From NCBI RefSeq assembly GCF_004346225.1, contig NZ_SMAJ01000004.1, forward strand, positions 267,580 to 331,579: 64,000 nt of DNA. Reading direction: 5' to 3'. The translations under genes were made by a program, and so were the position numbers. The notes beneath the pieces are model-generated. The model had not been told where the DNA came from and did not search any database. It saw only the letters and a program-made list of their open reading frames with translations. Below, piece by piece: positions 17,054 through 26,395 of the stretch; position 1 is the stretch's first letter; every line of letters starts with the position of its first letter. Source of the stretch: Paralcaligenes ureilyticus (lineage in GTDB: Bacteria; Pseudomonadota; Gammaproteobacteria; Burkholderiales; Burkholderiaceae_B).

Positions 17054-17218
17054 ATGCGTACATGGATGTGTTTGATTTGCGGTTGGATATATGATGAGGA
17101 AGCGGGCGTGCCCGAAGAAGGGATTGCACCGGGCACGCGCTGGGAAGATGTTCCACCTAACTGGGTTTGCCCCGAGTGCGGGGCACGCAAGGAAGATTTT
17201 GAACTGATTGAAGTTTAA
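17054..17218 (+). CDS. Rubredoxin
   Basis: A 54-residue gene. Two Cys-x2-Cys pairs, MCLICGWIYDEE near the start and WVCPECGARKEDF near the end, form the single-iron rubredoxin site. The central PEEGIAPGTRWEDVPPNW is the family's aromatic-rich middle. It is a small cytoplasmic electron carrier. It is divergent from thiD and sits 31 bases upstream of yqgE, probably in the same operon. Confidence 0.95.
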   Translation: MRTWMCLICGWIYDEEAGVPEEGIAPGTRWEDVPPNWVCPECGARKEDFELIEV

Positions 17219-17249
17219 TACGTCAAACAGAGGTCACAGGAGACGAGTC

Positions 17250-17843
17250 ATGGAACCATCCGCGAGGCAGGCCCACAGCAGCAATAGCGGTAATTTGGCT
17301 CAACAGTTTCTTGTGGCCATGCCCGGCGTGGTTCAGGGGAATCTGGCCGATACCGTCATTTATGTGTGCGAGCACACCGACCAAGGGGCCCTGGGGCTGG
17401 TCATTAACCGGCCTACGGACCTGACTGTGGGCGGTTTGCTCGAACGCATCGACCTTGATTCGTCTTTGGAAATCGGCCCTATCAAAGATACACCCGTGTT
17501 TTTCGGCGGCCCGGTGCAAACCGACCGCGGCTTTGTGCTGCATGTTCCGGTGGGCGAATACGGGTCCAGTATCCGTTTGGGCGAGATGGCCCTGACCACG
17601 TCGCGCGACGTACTGCAAGATGTCGCGCAAGGGCACGGGCCGACGCGCATCCTGATTACGCTGGGGTATGCGGGGTGGGGCGCAGGCCAGCTGGAAAGCG
17701 AAATGGCGCAAAATGCCTGGCTTAACGTAACGGCCTCGGAAGGGGTTCTGTTCCATACCGCACCCGAAGATCGCTACGTGGCAGCCCTGCGTCTGTTGGG
17801 GATCGACCCGCTGATGCTGGCCGGCGACGTGGGCCATGACTGA
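17250..17843 (+). CDS. yqgE: YqgE/AlgH family protein (UPF0301)
   Basis: 197 residues. Landmarks: FLVAMPGVVQGNLADTVIYVCEH, GALGLVINRP, VFFGGPVQTDRGFVLH and ITLGYAGWGAGQLESEM, all conserved in the family. The protein's function is not settled; in pseudomonads the homologue AlgH affects alginate production. The ATG at 17250 is preferred to an in-frame start at 17208 because conservation starts after residue 12 and an AGG-rich site precedes it. It overlaps ruvX by 8 bases, a pairing kept across many proteobacteria. Confidence 0.95.
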   Translation: MEPSARQAHSSNSGNLAQQFLVAMPGVVQGNLADTVIYVCEHTDQGALGLVINRPTDLTVGGLLERIDLDSSLEIGPIKDTPVFFGGPVQTDRGFVLHVPVGEYGSSIRLGEMALTTSRDVLQDVAQGHGPTRILITLGYAGWGAGQLESEMAQNAWLNVTASEGVLFHTAPEDRYVAALRLLGIDPLMLAGDVGHD

Positions 17844-18231
17844 AGAAACCCTGCTGGCGTTTGACTACGGGACAAAAAAAATAGGGGTGGCCATCGGCAA
17901 TACGCTGACCCGGCAGGCCCGGCCCCTGGAAATCTTAACGCCCATCACACGCCAACAACGTTTCGCGGCCATAGGCCGGCTGCTGGCCGAGTGGCAGCCG
18001 CAACGGGCGATTGTCGGCCTGCCGCTGACAATGGAAGGCGGCGAGCAATACGCATCGCTGCGCTGCCGGCGGTTCGCCCACCAGTTGCATGGCCGCTTCG
18101 GAATAATGGTCGAACTGGTCGACGAGCGCGGCTCAAGCCTCGAAGCGCAAGATATCCTGGGCAGCAATGCCGCCGACGACGCGGTCGCCGCGGCCGTTAT
18201 CTTGCAGCGCTATTTCGATACGCTGGGTTGA
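17836..18231 (+). CDS. ruvX: Putative pre-16S rRNA nuclease (YqgF/RuvX)
   Basis: 131 residues with an RNase H-like fold. The first acidic residue lies in LAFDYGTKKIGVAIG, RAIVGLPLTMEGGE is the middle motif, and VELVDERGSS plus NAADDAVAAAVILQ carry the other acidic residues. It trims the 5' end of pre-16S rRNA. Its start lies inside the end of yqgE, so translation is coupled. Confidence 0.95.
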   Translation: MTEETLLAFDYGTKKIGVAIGNTLTRQARPLEILTPITRQQRFAAIGRLLAEWQPQRAIVGLPLTMEGGEQYASLRCRRFAHQLHGRFGIMVELVDERGSSLEAQDILGSNAADDAVAAAVILQRYFDTLG

Positions 18232-18251
18232 GGGGTCTGGTTCTTGCGTAG

Positions 18252-18369
18252 ATGGCACCCACAAGGGGTGCCGCTACCTATTTCACGGGTAGGTTTTTGT
18301 AGCGCCATCCCCGTAGTTTTTGTAGCGGCACCTCTGTAATTTTGTAGTGGCACCCCTTGTGGGTGCCAT
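18252..18369. repeat. REP cluster between ruvX and plsC (18252 -, 18344 +, plus fragments)
   Basis: Complete copies are at 18252-18277 and 18344-18369 (stem GGCACCC/GGGTGCC). Between them are truncated REP starts at 18298 (GTAGCGCCATCCCC) and 18320 (GTAGCGGCACCTC), each ending abruptly. The series of broken copies suggests repeated insertion or copying at this site. Confidence 0.85.
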
Positions 18370-18399
18370 TTCGACGAACAAGGCGGTATCTATCAAGGC

Positions 18400-19260
18400 A
18401 TGTCACAATTACGGGCCTTAAGTTATGTCGCGTCCGAACGTTATATAGCGTGTCATGACGCAGCATCCCTTGATTTCTCGTTGTTATGTCGAGTTTGCCT
18501 TGTTAAAGAGACCGATTTGAGCGTTTTGTTATTTTCCGTACGGGCGATTTGCGTGTTTGTCTGGATTATTCTGGGCTTGCTATCCGTGGTGTGCATATTT
18601 CCGATTGCGCCTTTATCGGTCAGGGCGGCCATGAATCACCGCTGGTCGCAGGTTTTGATGTGGCTTTGCGGAGTGCGTGTGCGGATATTGGGCGAACCCG
18701 TTCTGGATGGAGCGGCCCTTTGGGTGGCCAACCATGTTTCCTGGGTCGATATCTTTGTTCTCAACAGCGTGCGCCCGATGTCCTTTATCGCAAAAAGCGA
18801 TATCCGGCGCTGGCCCCTTATCGGCTGGTTGGTGGCGGGAGCCGGCACCGTGTTCATAGAACGCGGGCAGCGTCAGGCGGTCAGGCTGGTGGGCGAACAA
18901 ATGAAGACCCGTTTCGAGCGCGGTGACGTGGTGGGGCTGTTTCCGGAAGGAACCACCTCGCCGGGATTCGACGTAATGCCCTTTCATTCCAGCCTGTTCG
19001 ACGCGGCATTGCGCGCCCATGTCGATATCCAGCCGGTAGCGCTGAGGTTCCTGCATCGTGGGCGGCGCAGCGACTACGTGGCGTTCGTGGGAGAACAGAA
19101 TCTGATACAGAACCTGTGGTGTTTGCTGGGTACCACCCAGGTCGTTGTGGAGGCCGAGTTCTTGCGAGTCATGGACACTGGGCTTTGCCAGGAGATGGGC
19201 CGCAGCAAGGTCTCGTCGCAAGCGCACCGCGCGATTCGCGATGCGGTCAGGTCTTTGTAG
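18400..19260 (+). CDS. 1-acylglycerol-3-phosphate acyltransferase (PlsC-like)
   Basis: Up to 286 residues. The acyltransferase motifs are NHVSWVD (His-x4-Asp catalytic pair), IERGQRQAV and LFPEGTTSPG. The N-terminal hydrophobic segment (about 25 residues ending in VCIFPIAPL) anchors it in the inner membrane. It adds a fatty acid to lysophosphatidic acid or a lysolipid. The start is uncertain: ATG 18400 gives a polar leader of 39 residues unlike relatives, while TTG 18517 places the start directly before the hydrophobic segment and has a purine-rich AAAGAG upstream. Confidence 0.88.
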   Translation: MSQLRALSYVASERYIACHDAASLDFSLLCRVCLVKETDLSVLLFSVRAICVFVWIILGLLSVVCIFPIAPLSVRAAMNHRWSQVLMWLCGVRVRILGEPVLDGAALWVANHVSWVDIFVLNSVRPMSFIAKSDIRRWPLIGWLVAGAGTVFIERGQRQAVRLVGEQMKTRFERGDVVGLFPEGTTSPGFDVMPFHSSLFDAALRAHVDIQPVALRFLHRGRRSDYVAFVGEQNLIQNLWCLLGTTQVVVEAEFLRVMDTGLCQEMGRSKVSSQAHRAIRDAVRSL

Positions 19261-19283
19261 AATCTGTTTTGATGGTGAAAAGC

Positions 19284-19418
19284 ATGGCACCCACGAGGGG
19301 TGCCGCTACATGAGCGGCGGGTAGGTTTTTGTAGCGGCACCCCTTGTGGGTGCCATCGGGGTTCTATAAACACCGCCTTGGTTCTCGACCACCTGGCAGC
19401 CACAAGGGCTGCCACTAC
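19284..19418. repeat. REP cluster downstream of plsC (19284 -, 19331 +, 19394 -)
   Basis: 19284-19309 and 19331-19356 (stem GGCACCC/GGGTGCC) form a head-to-head BIME. 19394-19418 has stem GGCAGCC/GGCTGCC. It leads into the long structured element at 19475. No gene is visible in 19261-19814. Confidence 0.9.
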
Positions 19419-19474
19419 ATTAGCAGCGATCGCGTCAATCAAATTCACCGGCGGCCCCTCAAACATCCACCACG

Positions 19475-19713
19475 CGAGCGTCGTGGGCGGTCAAGGTAGG
19501 GCAGGCGACTCGGGCACGCCGCGCGGATGAGCTGCTTTGGGGAGGCAAGGGGCGCACTGTTTGAGCAACGGTTTTGACCCGTCCAGTGGACGGGTCATGT
19601 TGCGAGTTTGCGCACCGCCCCAAAGCAGCTCATCCGCGTGGGAAGTTCTGGCGTAGCCAGAACCGTGCACGTCGGAGCCTGACCTACCTTGACCGCCCAC
19701 GATGCGGGGCTAG
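19475..19713 (+). repeat. Long structured repeat element, copy A (about 240 bp)
   Basis: The outer arms are 19478-19506 and 19677-19705: 29 bases with two differences (one G-U, one G-A). The second helix is 19521-19542 with 19618-19639. The central hairpin is 19576-19596 (GACCCGTCCA/TGGACGGGTC). A side hairpin on the 3' side, 19645-19663, pairs GTTCTGGC with GCCAGAAC. Copies B and C have the same layout but different bases in both arms, so pairing is conserved. It lies between convergent plsC and apaH. The strand given is the one on which arm differences become G-U pairs. No ORF inside resembles a real protein. A short conserved spacer (19714-19761) and a REP follow. Confidence 0.85.
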
Positions 19714-19761
19714 AAGGTTTATGCGGCATAGGGCGTATCAAAAGAATGCTACGTGCAGCGA

Positions 19762-19787
19762 ATGCCACCCACAAGGGGTGGCGCTAC
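19762..19787 (-). repeat. REP attached to long element copy A
   Basis: Stem GCCACCC/GGGTGGC with CTAC foot. The 48 bases between it and the long element (GCAGCGAATG end, then ACGTGCAGC and TATGCGGCATAGGGCG) are shared with copies C and D, so REP, spacer and long element form one unit. Confidence 0.9.
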
Positions 19788-19814
19788 AGGGTGCCGCTAC
19801 GGGTGGCGGAATAA

Positions 19815-20651
19815 CTAATGTTCCGTCGGATTCTGATATTGCGCGCAACCGACCTGCACGACTTTGTGGTCGGACAGGCGCAGGGCGGTCAGCTTGCCGC
19901 CCCAAATACACCCCGTATCCAGGCAAATAACATCCGGCCGCAGCAGCAGGCCCAGCGTCGACCAATGGCCGAACACAATCGTATCGTCGCGGATAGCGCG
20001 GTTGGGAACATCGAACCAGGGCATCAACTCACCCCCGTGGCCCGGCGGCCCCTTTTGCGCAAACTCCATATGGCCGCGGCTATTGCACATCCGCATACGC
20101 GTTAGCGCATTGATAATCACACGCAAACGCTTGCTCCCGTTATACGCATCTTTCCATCGCACCGGCTCATTGCCGTACATCTTCTGCAGCAGGCTTTTCC
20201 AGTCCGGTCCGCGCAATGCCGACTCCACCTCCGCCGCCAGCGCCAACGTTTTGTTGACGCTCCACTTGGGCAGCACCCCCGCATGCACCAACAGATGATG
20301 ATGCGCATAATGGGCCATCGGCCGGCGGCGCAGCCAATCGATCAAGCCGGCCGAATCGGGCGCTTCGAGTATGCCGTTGAGCGTATCGGATTTACCCGGC
20401 TTTTTAATACCTGCCGCCACGGCCAGCAGATGCAGGTCGTGATTGCCCAGTACCGCGATGGCCCGCTCCCCCAGGCTCATGATAAGCCGCAGGGTGCCCA
20501 GCGAGTTCGGGCCGCGATTGACCAGATCGCCCGCAAACCAGAACTGCGCGTCCGGATTGCCGGCGATCTCCGGCTGAGCCAGTAGTTCCGCCAGCGGCGA
20601 ACAACACCCCTGGATGTCGCCGATGATCCAGATATTGGATTTATTGCTCAT
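19815..20651 (-). CDS. apaH: Bis(5'-nucleosyl)-tetraphosphatase, symmetrical
   Basis: 278 residues. It splits Ap4A into two ADP and belongs to the metallophosphatase family: [13 protein letters not shown] (the D-x-Q/H motif), [18 protein letters not shown] (GDxxxRGP) and [12 protein letters not shown] (GNHD) supply the two-metal site, with LLVHAGVLP and [10 protein letters not shown] as later His ligands. The start at 20651 overlaps the stop of lptG (ATGA). It converges with plsC across the repeat-rich region. Confidence 0.96.
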   Translation of the reverse strand: MSNKSNIWIIGDIQGCCSPLAELLAQPEIAGNPDAQFWFAGDLVNRGPNSLGTLRLIMSLGERAIAVLGNHDLHLLAVAAGIKKPGKSDTLNGILEAPDSAGLIDWLRRRPMAHYAHHHLLVHAGVLPKWSVNKTLALAAEVESALRGPDWKSLLQKMYGNEPVRWKDAYNGSKRLRVIINALTRMRMCNSRGHMEFAQKGPPGHGGELMPWFDVPNRAIRDDTIVFGHWSTLGLLLRPDVICLDTGCIWGGKLTALRLSDHKVVQVGCAQYQNPTEH

Positions 20652-21826
20652 ACAGCTCGTTTGCTCCACGGCCAGCGCGCCTGGCTGAAACGGCGCACCC
20701 AGTGCTGGTTTTCCATTAACGTAAGCACGCCCAGCGCCAGCCCCAGAACGGCCAGATTAGGCACCAGGGCCGTTACCCACGGCGGCCATTTGCTCAGCAT
20801 CCCCACATTCAGCGCCAATTGATTAAGCATGAAGAACCCCACGCCCAGCAATATGCCCACGAACACTTTGCTGCCGACCCCGCCGCGGCGGGTTTGCATA
20901 AAACCGATGGGCGCGGCAATCGTCATCATGACAAGCAGGGTGAACGGATAGGCGATCTTGCGCCACAGCGCCACCACTTGGCGTTCGGTTTGCAGTTTGT
21001 TGGCGTGCAGGTACCCGATGTAATCGAGCAGATCCCTGATCGACATGCGTTCGGGCGTAAGAATGCGGGCAATCAGGCGCTGCGGCGTGAGCGTTGTGGG
21101 GATGCTTGTCTCAGGCAGCGACCGGATATGGGATAACGGCTGGGCCGGGGTCTGAACGTCGGCCAGTGCGATTTTGGAGCTGTTGTCGATCTGGGTTTCG
21201 ACGACATCGTCCAAAATGAGCTGGCCATGGCTGAAGTGCCCATTCTTGGCTTGAGTGAAGGAGGTCAGTTCCTGGCCTTTGCGAAATTCGTACAGGGTAA
21301 TGCCCGAGACGCCGCCGATAGCCAACAGCCGGGTAATGTTGATGACGCGGGTACCCCCGCCTGGTGTGGGTTCTTTGAACCAGTAGCCGCTATTCAAGCG
21401 CCCGCCCTCGGAGCGCCCCAGCAGCACTAAATTGGCTTCGCTGGACTTTACCTCCGCCGCCGGAGTGACCACTTCGGACAGTATAAAAGCGCCCACCACC
21501 ATCGGGATGGTGACGACCCAAAGCATGCCCAGCAGTTTCAGGCCGCTGACCCCCGAAACCCGCAAAATAACCAGTTCATTGCGTTGTGCAAGCCCGGCCA
21601 GCGCCAGCACGGCGCCGATGAGCAAGCCTATGGGCAGCAGGTCGTACAGGCGCGTCGGGAAGGCCAGGACTTGCAGATAGAACAGGCTGAGCAAGGTAAA
21701 CTTGGGGCCGATATTATCCAGGTCGTCGATCAGCGCAAAAAAGGTGAACAGCCCCACCAGCGCGATCAGCACCACGGCGGTGGAGCGATAGATTTCGCTG
21801 GCTAGGTAGCGGCGGGCGGTATTCAT
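20648..21826 (-). CDS. lptG: LPS export system permease LptG
   Basis: 392 residues with six membrane segments, three near each end, and a large periplasmic beta-jellyroll domain (about residues 100-300). [43 protein letters not shown] (the coupling-helix region) and the C-terminal [16 protein letters not shown] identify the LptF/LptG family; length and motifs suit LptG. With LptF and LptB it extracts lipopolysaccharide from the inner membrane. The usual partner lptF is not beside it; mtgA is upstream. A TATAAT box lies at 21904-21909 on its strand and could be its own promoter. Confidence 0.94.
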   Translation of the reverse strand: MNTARRYLASEIYRSTAVVLIALVGLFTFFALIDDLDNIGPKFTLLSLFYLQVLAFPTRLYDLLPIGLLIGAVLALAGLAQRNELVILRVSGVSGLKLLGMLWVVTIPMVVGAFILSEVVTPAAEVKSSEANLVLLGRSEGGRLNSGYWFKEPTPGGGTRVINITRLLAIGGVSGITLYEFRKGQELTSFTQAKNGHFSHGQLILDDVVETQIDNSSKIALADVQTPAQPLSHIRSLPETSIPTTLTPQRLIARILTPERMSIRDLLDYIGYLHANKLQTERQVVALWRKIAYPFTLLVMMTIAAPIGFMQTRRGGVGSKVFVGILLGVGFFMLNQLALNVGMLSKWPPWVTALVPNLAVLGLALGVLTLMENQHWVRRFSQARWPWSKRAV

Positions 21827-21936
21827 CGTGAACGGTTTCTTGCCTGGAATAAAAGTGAATAGCGCAACCTATAAATATAGGGCGATAGTATCAGTGTGCC
21901 GCTATTATAAGGAGTGTGGCACGGCCCGAAGGAGGC

Positions 21937-22665
21937 CTACGGCACATCAGGCAGATCGACCCGGCGCATGCGCAGTTCGATCGTGTTGGCGCGAGACCTC
22001 AGGTAGGCGGTGTTGCGGTGGCTGTCGTAGTACGCCGGGTTGGGCAGCATGGCGGCCAGGCGGGCCGACTGATAGCGGTTCAGCGCGCGGGCGTCGATAT
22101 GAAAGTAGTGCTGCGCCGCGGCCTGGGCCCCGAACACCTGGCCGCCCCATTGGGCGACATTCAAATACAGTTCCAGAATACGCTCTTTGCTCATGACAAA
22201 TTCGATCATATAGGCCAGCACAAGTTCCTGGCCTTTGCGCAGGTAAGAGCGCGATCCCGACAGGAACAGGTTTTTCGCCAGCTGCTGGGTAATGGTCGAG
22301 CCGCCGCGACGTTTGCTTTTGCCCTCTTCGGCCTGGAGCTGGTTGTATTTCCAGGCTTTGCGGATGGCGTCCCACTCCACGCCGTCGTGGTTGGTGAAAT
22401 TGGCATCTTCCGAGGCGATCACCGCGCGTTTCAGCGTGGTATTGATCTCTTTATAAGGCACCCATTGCTGTTCCAGCGTGGCCGCGGGGTTCGATGCGCG
22501 CAGTTCGGTGAGCGTGGCGCTCATGAAGGCGGTGCTGCCGGGGTTCTTGAAATTGAACCACACGACCATGATGAACAGGCCCAACTGATAAAGCAGCAGG
22601 GCGCCCACGCCCGTCAGGAACGCGACGCGCAGGATTTTATGTCCGCCGGATTTGCGCGCCGCCAT
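21937..22665 (-). CDS. mtgA: Monofunctional biosynthetic peptidoglycan transglycosylase
   Basis: 242 residues. A single N-terminal membrane anchor (ILRVAFLTGVGALLLYQLGLFIMVVW) is followed by a GT51 glycosyltransferase domain: AVIASEDANFTNHDGVEWDAI with the catalytic Glu, RRGGSTITQQLAKNLFLSGSRS, and KERILELYLNVAQWG. It polymerises lipid II into glycan strands and has no transpeptidase domain. ATG 22665 is chosen because the anchor follows directly; the longer upstream frame is a shadow of aroE. The gene is 5 bases downstream of aroE. Confidence 0.96.
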   Translation of the reverse strand: MAARKSGGHKILRVAFLTGVGALLLYQLGLFIMVVWFNFKNPGSTAFMSATLTELRASNPAATLEQQWVPYKEINTTLKRAVIASEDANFTNHDGVEWDAIRKAWKYNQLQAEEGKSKRRGGSTITQQLAKNLFLSGSRSYLRKGQELVLAYMIEFVMSKERILELYLNVAQWGGQVFGAQAAAQHYFHIDARALNRYQSARLAAMLPNPAYYDSHRNTAYLRSRANTIELRMRRVDLPDVP

Positions 22666-22670
22666 GATCT

Positions 22671-23525
22671 TTATGTGTGCTGCAGCTGTTGGCGCAGGGC
22701 CGCCAGCACAGGTTCGATTTTGGGCTGTACCCGGTGCCAGATGGCGAAGCTGGCGGCTGCCTGGCCCACCAGCATGCCCAGGCCATCGGCCAGCACGCTG
22801 GCCCCATGAGCGCGGGCCTGCCGCAGGAAGGGGGTGTCCTGGGCGCCGTACATCATGTCGTAGGCCAGCGCGCCGGGCGCATACAGCGTGTCGGGCAGGT
22901 TCAGTGTGCCGCCTCCCAAGCTGCTGGAAGTTGCATTGATGACCACATCCCACTGCCCAGCGATGGCGTCCAGCGCGCCGGCTGAAAGCCGTTCGGCGCG
23001 CCGGGGCGCGAGGCTTATGGTCCGCTTGTGCAGTTCGTGCGCGCGTTCCGCGCTGCGGTTGGCGATGTGCAGTTGCGCGCAGCGCGCTTGCAGCAAGGGC
23101 AGCAGCACGCCTTTGGCCGCGCCTCCGGCGCCCAGCAGCAGCACTTTCCTGCCCGCCAGCGTGACGCCCAGCCGGCGGATATCGCTTAGCAGCCCGACGC
23201 CGTCGGTATTGCAGCCATGCAAGCGGCCGCCGGCCATCCACAGCGTATTGACGGCGCCCGCCAGTTGCGCGCGGTCGCTTAAGTGTTCGGCCGCCAGCGC
23301 ACACGCGGCTTCCTTGAAGGGCAGCGTCACGTTCAGCCCCCGGCCGCCGCCGGCAAAGAATTGCTCGACCGTGCCGGTGAAGTCGTCCAGGGGAGCCAGG
23401 ATGCGTTCGTAGTGCAGGGCAATGCCGGTTTGCCGCCCAAACTGCTGGTGGATGAAGGGCGAGCGGCTGTGCTCGATCGGGTTGCCGATGACGGCATAAC
23501 GGTTTTCTGGGGCGGCGGAAGTCAC
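22671..23525 (-). CDS. aroE: Shikimate dehydrogenase (NADP+)
   Basis: 284 residues. It reduces 3-dehydroshikimate to shikimate in aromatic amino-acid synthesis. The substrate pocket motif [16 protein letters not shown] and the catalytic-lysine motif [10 protein letters not shown] are present, the NADP Rossmann motif is [16 protein letters not shown] with NRSAERA, and the C-terminal [14 protein letters not shown] is typical. It starts at a GTG that overlaps the stop of the upstream TonB-like gene (GTGA), so the two are translationally coupled. Confidence 0.96.
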   Translation of the reverse strand: MTSAAPENRYAVIGNPIEHSRSPFIHQQFGRQTGIALHYERILAPLDDFTGTVEQFFAGGGRGLNVTLPFKEAACALAAEHLSDRAQLAGAVNTLWMAGGRLHGCNTDGVGLLSDIRRLGVTLAGRKVLLLGAGGAAKGVLLPLLQARCAQLHIANRSAERAHELHKRTISLAPRRAERLSAGALDAIAGQWDVVINATSSSLGGGTLNLPDTLYAPGALAYDMMYGAQDTPFLRQARAHGASVLADGLGMLVGQAAASFAIWHRVQPKIEPVLAALRQQLQHT

Positions 23526-24412
23526 GGCGTATCGGTATTTAACTGGTTATTGATGAAGTGCCAGGTGCGTGTAATGGCCAATACATCGTTTGTTTTGGCC
23601 ACGGCCGGCGGTAAAGGCGGAAAAGGCGCGGCCAACTGCACAATGCGTTGCGCGGCCAGGTTCAGGACCGCGTGTTCGGACGGTTGATTCATTTCGACGC
23701 GCAGCAATTGGCCGTCGCGCCCGATATAAACCGTTAGCTGCAGTGTGCCATGAATTTTGCCGCGCGCCTCGGCAGGGTAATGCTCGGTCCCGAGCAGCTC
23801 GATTTTTTTGCGCCAGGCCTCTACATACTGGGCGTAGTCCGACGCGGCGGTCGATGGGCCCACGAACTGTTGCCGCGGCTGGGCGTTGTAGCGGTCGATC
23901 CGCTCCTTCAGGGCGCTGATCTGGGCGTTGAGGATCAGGCTTTCCTGATTGCGATTATCGTCGCCCGGGTCGGTCGACTGCTCGAACAGATCCGGGTTTT
24001 TCCGGGCCAGCAGGGCTTTTTGCCGGGATTCCAGCTGCGTGTAAAGCTGCTGTTGTTCGGCCTCGAGCTCTGCCTGGCGCTTGCGCAGGGCTTCCAGAAC
24101 CTGCTGGTCGGCCGACTCGGCCACGGTACGGGGCAGGGGCGACGCCGCGTAGCCCGCATTGGCCTGGCCGCCGCCGTTGATCTGATTTTGCGCAAGGAGC
24201 TGCGGCTTGGCCGGCGCCGATTCCGTTTGAGCATTGACCAGCGTTACTTCGAGGGCGCTGGAGGCAACGGGAGCCAAAGCCCGGGACGAGAAATGAATGG
24301 CCAGCACCGCCGCGTGCACGCATAGCGACAGCAAGAGCGCGATGCGCAGATGGTCGCTGCGCGGCTCGGCGGGCGCAGGCAAGAACGCAAGAGGCGCAGG
24401 AATGTCAGTCAC
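23522..24412 (-). CDS. TonB-family protein (single-pass, C-terminal TonB domain)
   Basis: 296 residues. A short cytoplasmic start and one membrane segment ([18 protein letters not shown]) are followed by a periplasmic stalk rich in Gln and charged residues (coiled coil about residues 105-170, with [22 protein letters not shown]). A C-terminal TonB-like domain follows ([30 protein letters not shown]). TonB passes the membrane energy of ExbB/ExbD to outer-membrane receptors, but no exbBD is near and the Pro-rich stalk of classic TonB is absent. It may serve another envelope role. Confidence 0.85.
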   Translation of the reverse strand: MTDIPAPLAFLPAPAEPRSDHLRIALLLSLCVHAAVLAIHFSSRALAPVASSALEVTLVNAQTESAPAKPQLLAQNQINGGGQANAGYAASPLPRTVAESADQQVLEALRKRQAELEAEQQQLYTQLESRQKALLARKNPDLFEQSTDPGDDNRNQESLILNAQISALKERIDRYNAQPRQQFVGPSTAASDYAQYVEAWRKKIELLGTEHYPAEARGKIHGTLQLTVYIGRDGQLLRVEMNQPSEHAVLNLAAQRIVQLAAPFPPLPPAVAKTNDVLAITRTWHFINNQLNTDTP

Positions 24413-24444
24413 TTCTTCAAGCCTTGGCAGTTACGCTGCCTTAA

Positions 24445-26331
24445 TTATGCCGCGACCGTGTCCAGGTAGCGACAGTCCAGTTCAAGCGCCAGTTCGTCGA
24501 ACCCCATGATTTCCAGATTGACGATTTGCCCGCGCTCCAGCTCCGGTAGTGTGGCCACCCTGATAACCAGGGGCGCGCAGGACAAACGCACCAGATCGTC
24601 GCGCAGGACGCTGGCTTGCACGTTGCGCAGGCCTTGTTGCTGCAGCCAGCGCAGGCACCAATAGCGTTCCATGGCGTTCTGGAACTCGTTCCAGACGGCG
24701 TATTGCGCGTCGAACGCACCGATGATGGCGAACAGATCGGCGTCTTTGGGCTTGAAGGGGGCAACCAGGCGCGCCGACACGCCATGCTCGGCCGCGGCCA
24801 GAATTTGCCACTGGTTGACCAGGTCGACGTAGCGGCGCAAAGGCGAGGTGCACCACGCATATTGCGCAACGCCGATGGCCTCGTGCGGCAAGGCCTGGGT
24901 GGACATGCGCACGCGGCCCATCTGTTGCGAGCGGTAGATGGCGGGCACGCCATGGTCGGCCAGCAGGCCGCCCCAAAGATTGTTGGTCAGTATCATGTAC
25001 TCGGCCACCAGCCTGTCCAGAGGCGCGTTGCGGCGCCGCGCGATCAGTTGCACGGGGGTGTCGGGATCGTGCGGCGAGCCTTGCAACGAAAAGGAATAAT
25101 CGATGCGATTATTGTTCTCGGGCTTGCCGCGCACCAGGTCGCGCTGCGCGCTCAGGCGCTGGGCCAGTTGCCACAAGGGGCGCAGCCAGTGCGCGTAGGG
25201 CAGTTCGGCCTGCGGGTCGTTCAGGGCTTCTTCGGTGATGAGGTCGTCGAGCACATCGTGACGCAGGTTTTCACGCACCTGTATGCGTTCCAGCCGCGTT
25301 TCGGTCGACACTATCTCGCCCGTGTCCAGCCGCGCGTTAACGTATAGAGACAGTACGGGCCGAGTCTGGCCGGCGTTGAGCGAAAACGCCTCGATCAGCT
25401 CATCGGGCAGCATGGGGATTTTCTGCCCCGGGAAATACACCGTCGACATGCGCGCGCGGGCCAGTTTGTCCAGATCGTTGCCGCGTTGCACCGCCAGGCC
25501 GGGGGCGGCAATATGGATGCCGACCCGTACGGTCGTGTCGTCGATGTGTTCGACCGACAGGGCGTCGTCGATTTCCGTAGTGCTGCTGTCGTCGACCGAG
25601 TAGGCCTCCACTTCGGCCAGGGGAAGGTTGGCGCCGATCTCGGGCAGCTCGACCGGGGCGAAGCCGCATCCTTTGGGGAAATGGGCCGATAGAAACCGGT
25701 GCTGGTGCAGGGCCAGTGCGTGGGGCCAGGCGCCCAGCTTGAGCAGCAGCCGCTCGGGGCTGGTATTGAGTTGCGTGACGGCTGCGTCGAAGGCTTTCCA
25801 CTGCTGCGAATTTTTGTCCGGCCGGGTCAGCAGGGTATTGGCCGCTTCGGCGATCGGCGCGGGCAGCACGCCGCCTATCATCTGGTCGATCCATTCCTGT
25901 TGCTGATTGAGCTGCTTTTGCTTTTTCTCGATGGCCGCCAGGGCCGCCGCCAGAATCTCGGGCGGCGCGGGCCGGTAGCATCCCTTGCCGCGCCGGTGAA
26001 AGTACGCGGGGGCGCTGCTCAGCGCAAAAATCAGCGCGGCTTTTTCGATGGCGTCGGGTGGGTGGCCAAAATATTCTTCGGCAAACTGGGTGGCTTCGAA
26101 CTCTTCTTGCGGGGTGCATTCCCACAGAAAGTCGATCTCGAAGGTGGCGGCCAAGGCATGGGCCTGGGCAAGCAGGGCCGCAGGCGCCGGTTGCTCAAAT
26201 TGGAAGAGCACGGCGGTGGTTTTTATTTTGCTGCGCTTGCCCGATTCGGATTCGACCTGCAGGCTTGCGTCGCTTTGCGAAAAAATCTTTTCAGCCTTGA
26301 AATTTCCGCTGTCTTCATACAGAACGTACAT
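24445..26331 (-). CDS. RNB-domain ribonuclease (RNase II/R family)
   Basis: 628 residues. The RNB catalytic centre is clear: YSVDDSSTTEIDDALSVE supplies the acidic metal ligands (about residues 255-270), and GIHIAAPGLAVQRGNDLD, YFPGQKIPMLP and AEYMILTNNLWGGLLADHGVPAIYRSQ follow. A C-terminal S1-like end (LVRLSCAPLVIRVATLPEL) is partial. The N-terminal third is atypical and lacks obvious cold-shock domains, so it is neither a plain RNase II nor RNase R; I leave the symbol blank. It degrades RNA 3' to 5'. It heads the tonB-like/aroE/mtgA run, with a 32-base gap to the next gene. Confidence 0.92.
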   Translation of the reverse strand: MYVLYEDSGNFKAEKIFSQSDASLQVESESGKRSKIKTTAVLFQFEQPAPAALLAQAHALAATFEIDFLWECTPQEEFEATQFAEEYFGHPPDAIEKAALIFALSSAPAYFHRRGKGCYRPAPPEILAAALAAIEKKQKQLNQQQEWIDQMIGGVLPAPIAEAANTLLTRPDKNSQQWKAFDAAVTQLNTSPERLLLKLGAWPHALALHQHRFLSAHFPKGCGFAPVELPEIGANLPLAEVEAYSVDDSSTTEIDDALSVEHIDDTTVRVGIHIAAPGLAVQRGNDLDKLARARMSTVYFPGQKIPMLPDELIEAFSLNAGQTRPVLSLYVNARLDTGEIVSTETRLERIQVRENLRHDVLDDLITEEALNDPQAELPYAHWLRPLWQLAQRLSAQRDLVRGKPENNNRIDYSFSLQGSPHDPDTPVQLIARRRNAPLDRLVAEYMILTNNLWGGLLADHGVPAIYRSQQMGRVRMSTQALPHEAIGVAQYAWCTSPLRRYVDLVNQWQILAAAEHGVSARLVAPFKPKDADLFAIIGAFDAQYAVWNEFQNAMERYWCLRWLQQQGLRNVQASVLRDDLVRLSCAPLVIRVATLPELERGQIVNLEIMGFDELALELDCRYLDTVAA

Positions 26332-26351
26332 AGTGACCTATTTGTGCTTTT

Positions 26352-26377
26352 GTAGCGGCAGCCCTTGTGGCTGCCAT
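26352..26377 (+). repeat. REP upstream of the RNB gene
   Basis: Stem GGCAGCC/GGCTGCC with GTAG foot, 20 bases upstream of the ribonuclease start and 18 bases from long element copy B. It could lie in the 5' leader of that gene. Confidence 0.9.
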
Positions 26378-26395
26378 CGTTTTTACTGAAATATT

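Noticed and set aside
19475..19713. Long element as a classical insertion sequence
   Set aside because: No transposase frame, no flanking target duplication that I can see, and the arms differ between copies while still pairing, which is unlike IS ends.
22666..23304. Longer MtgA with a 213-residue extension
   Set aside because: The extension lies opposite in frame to aroE, is Arg/Pro-rich and has no membrane signal; MtgA starts at 22665 just before its anchor.
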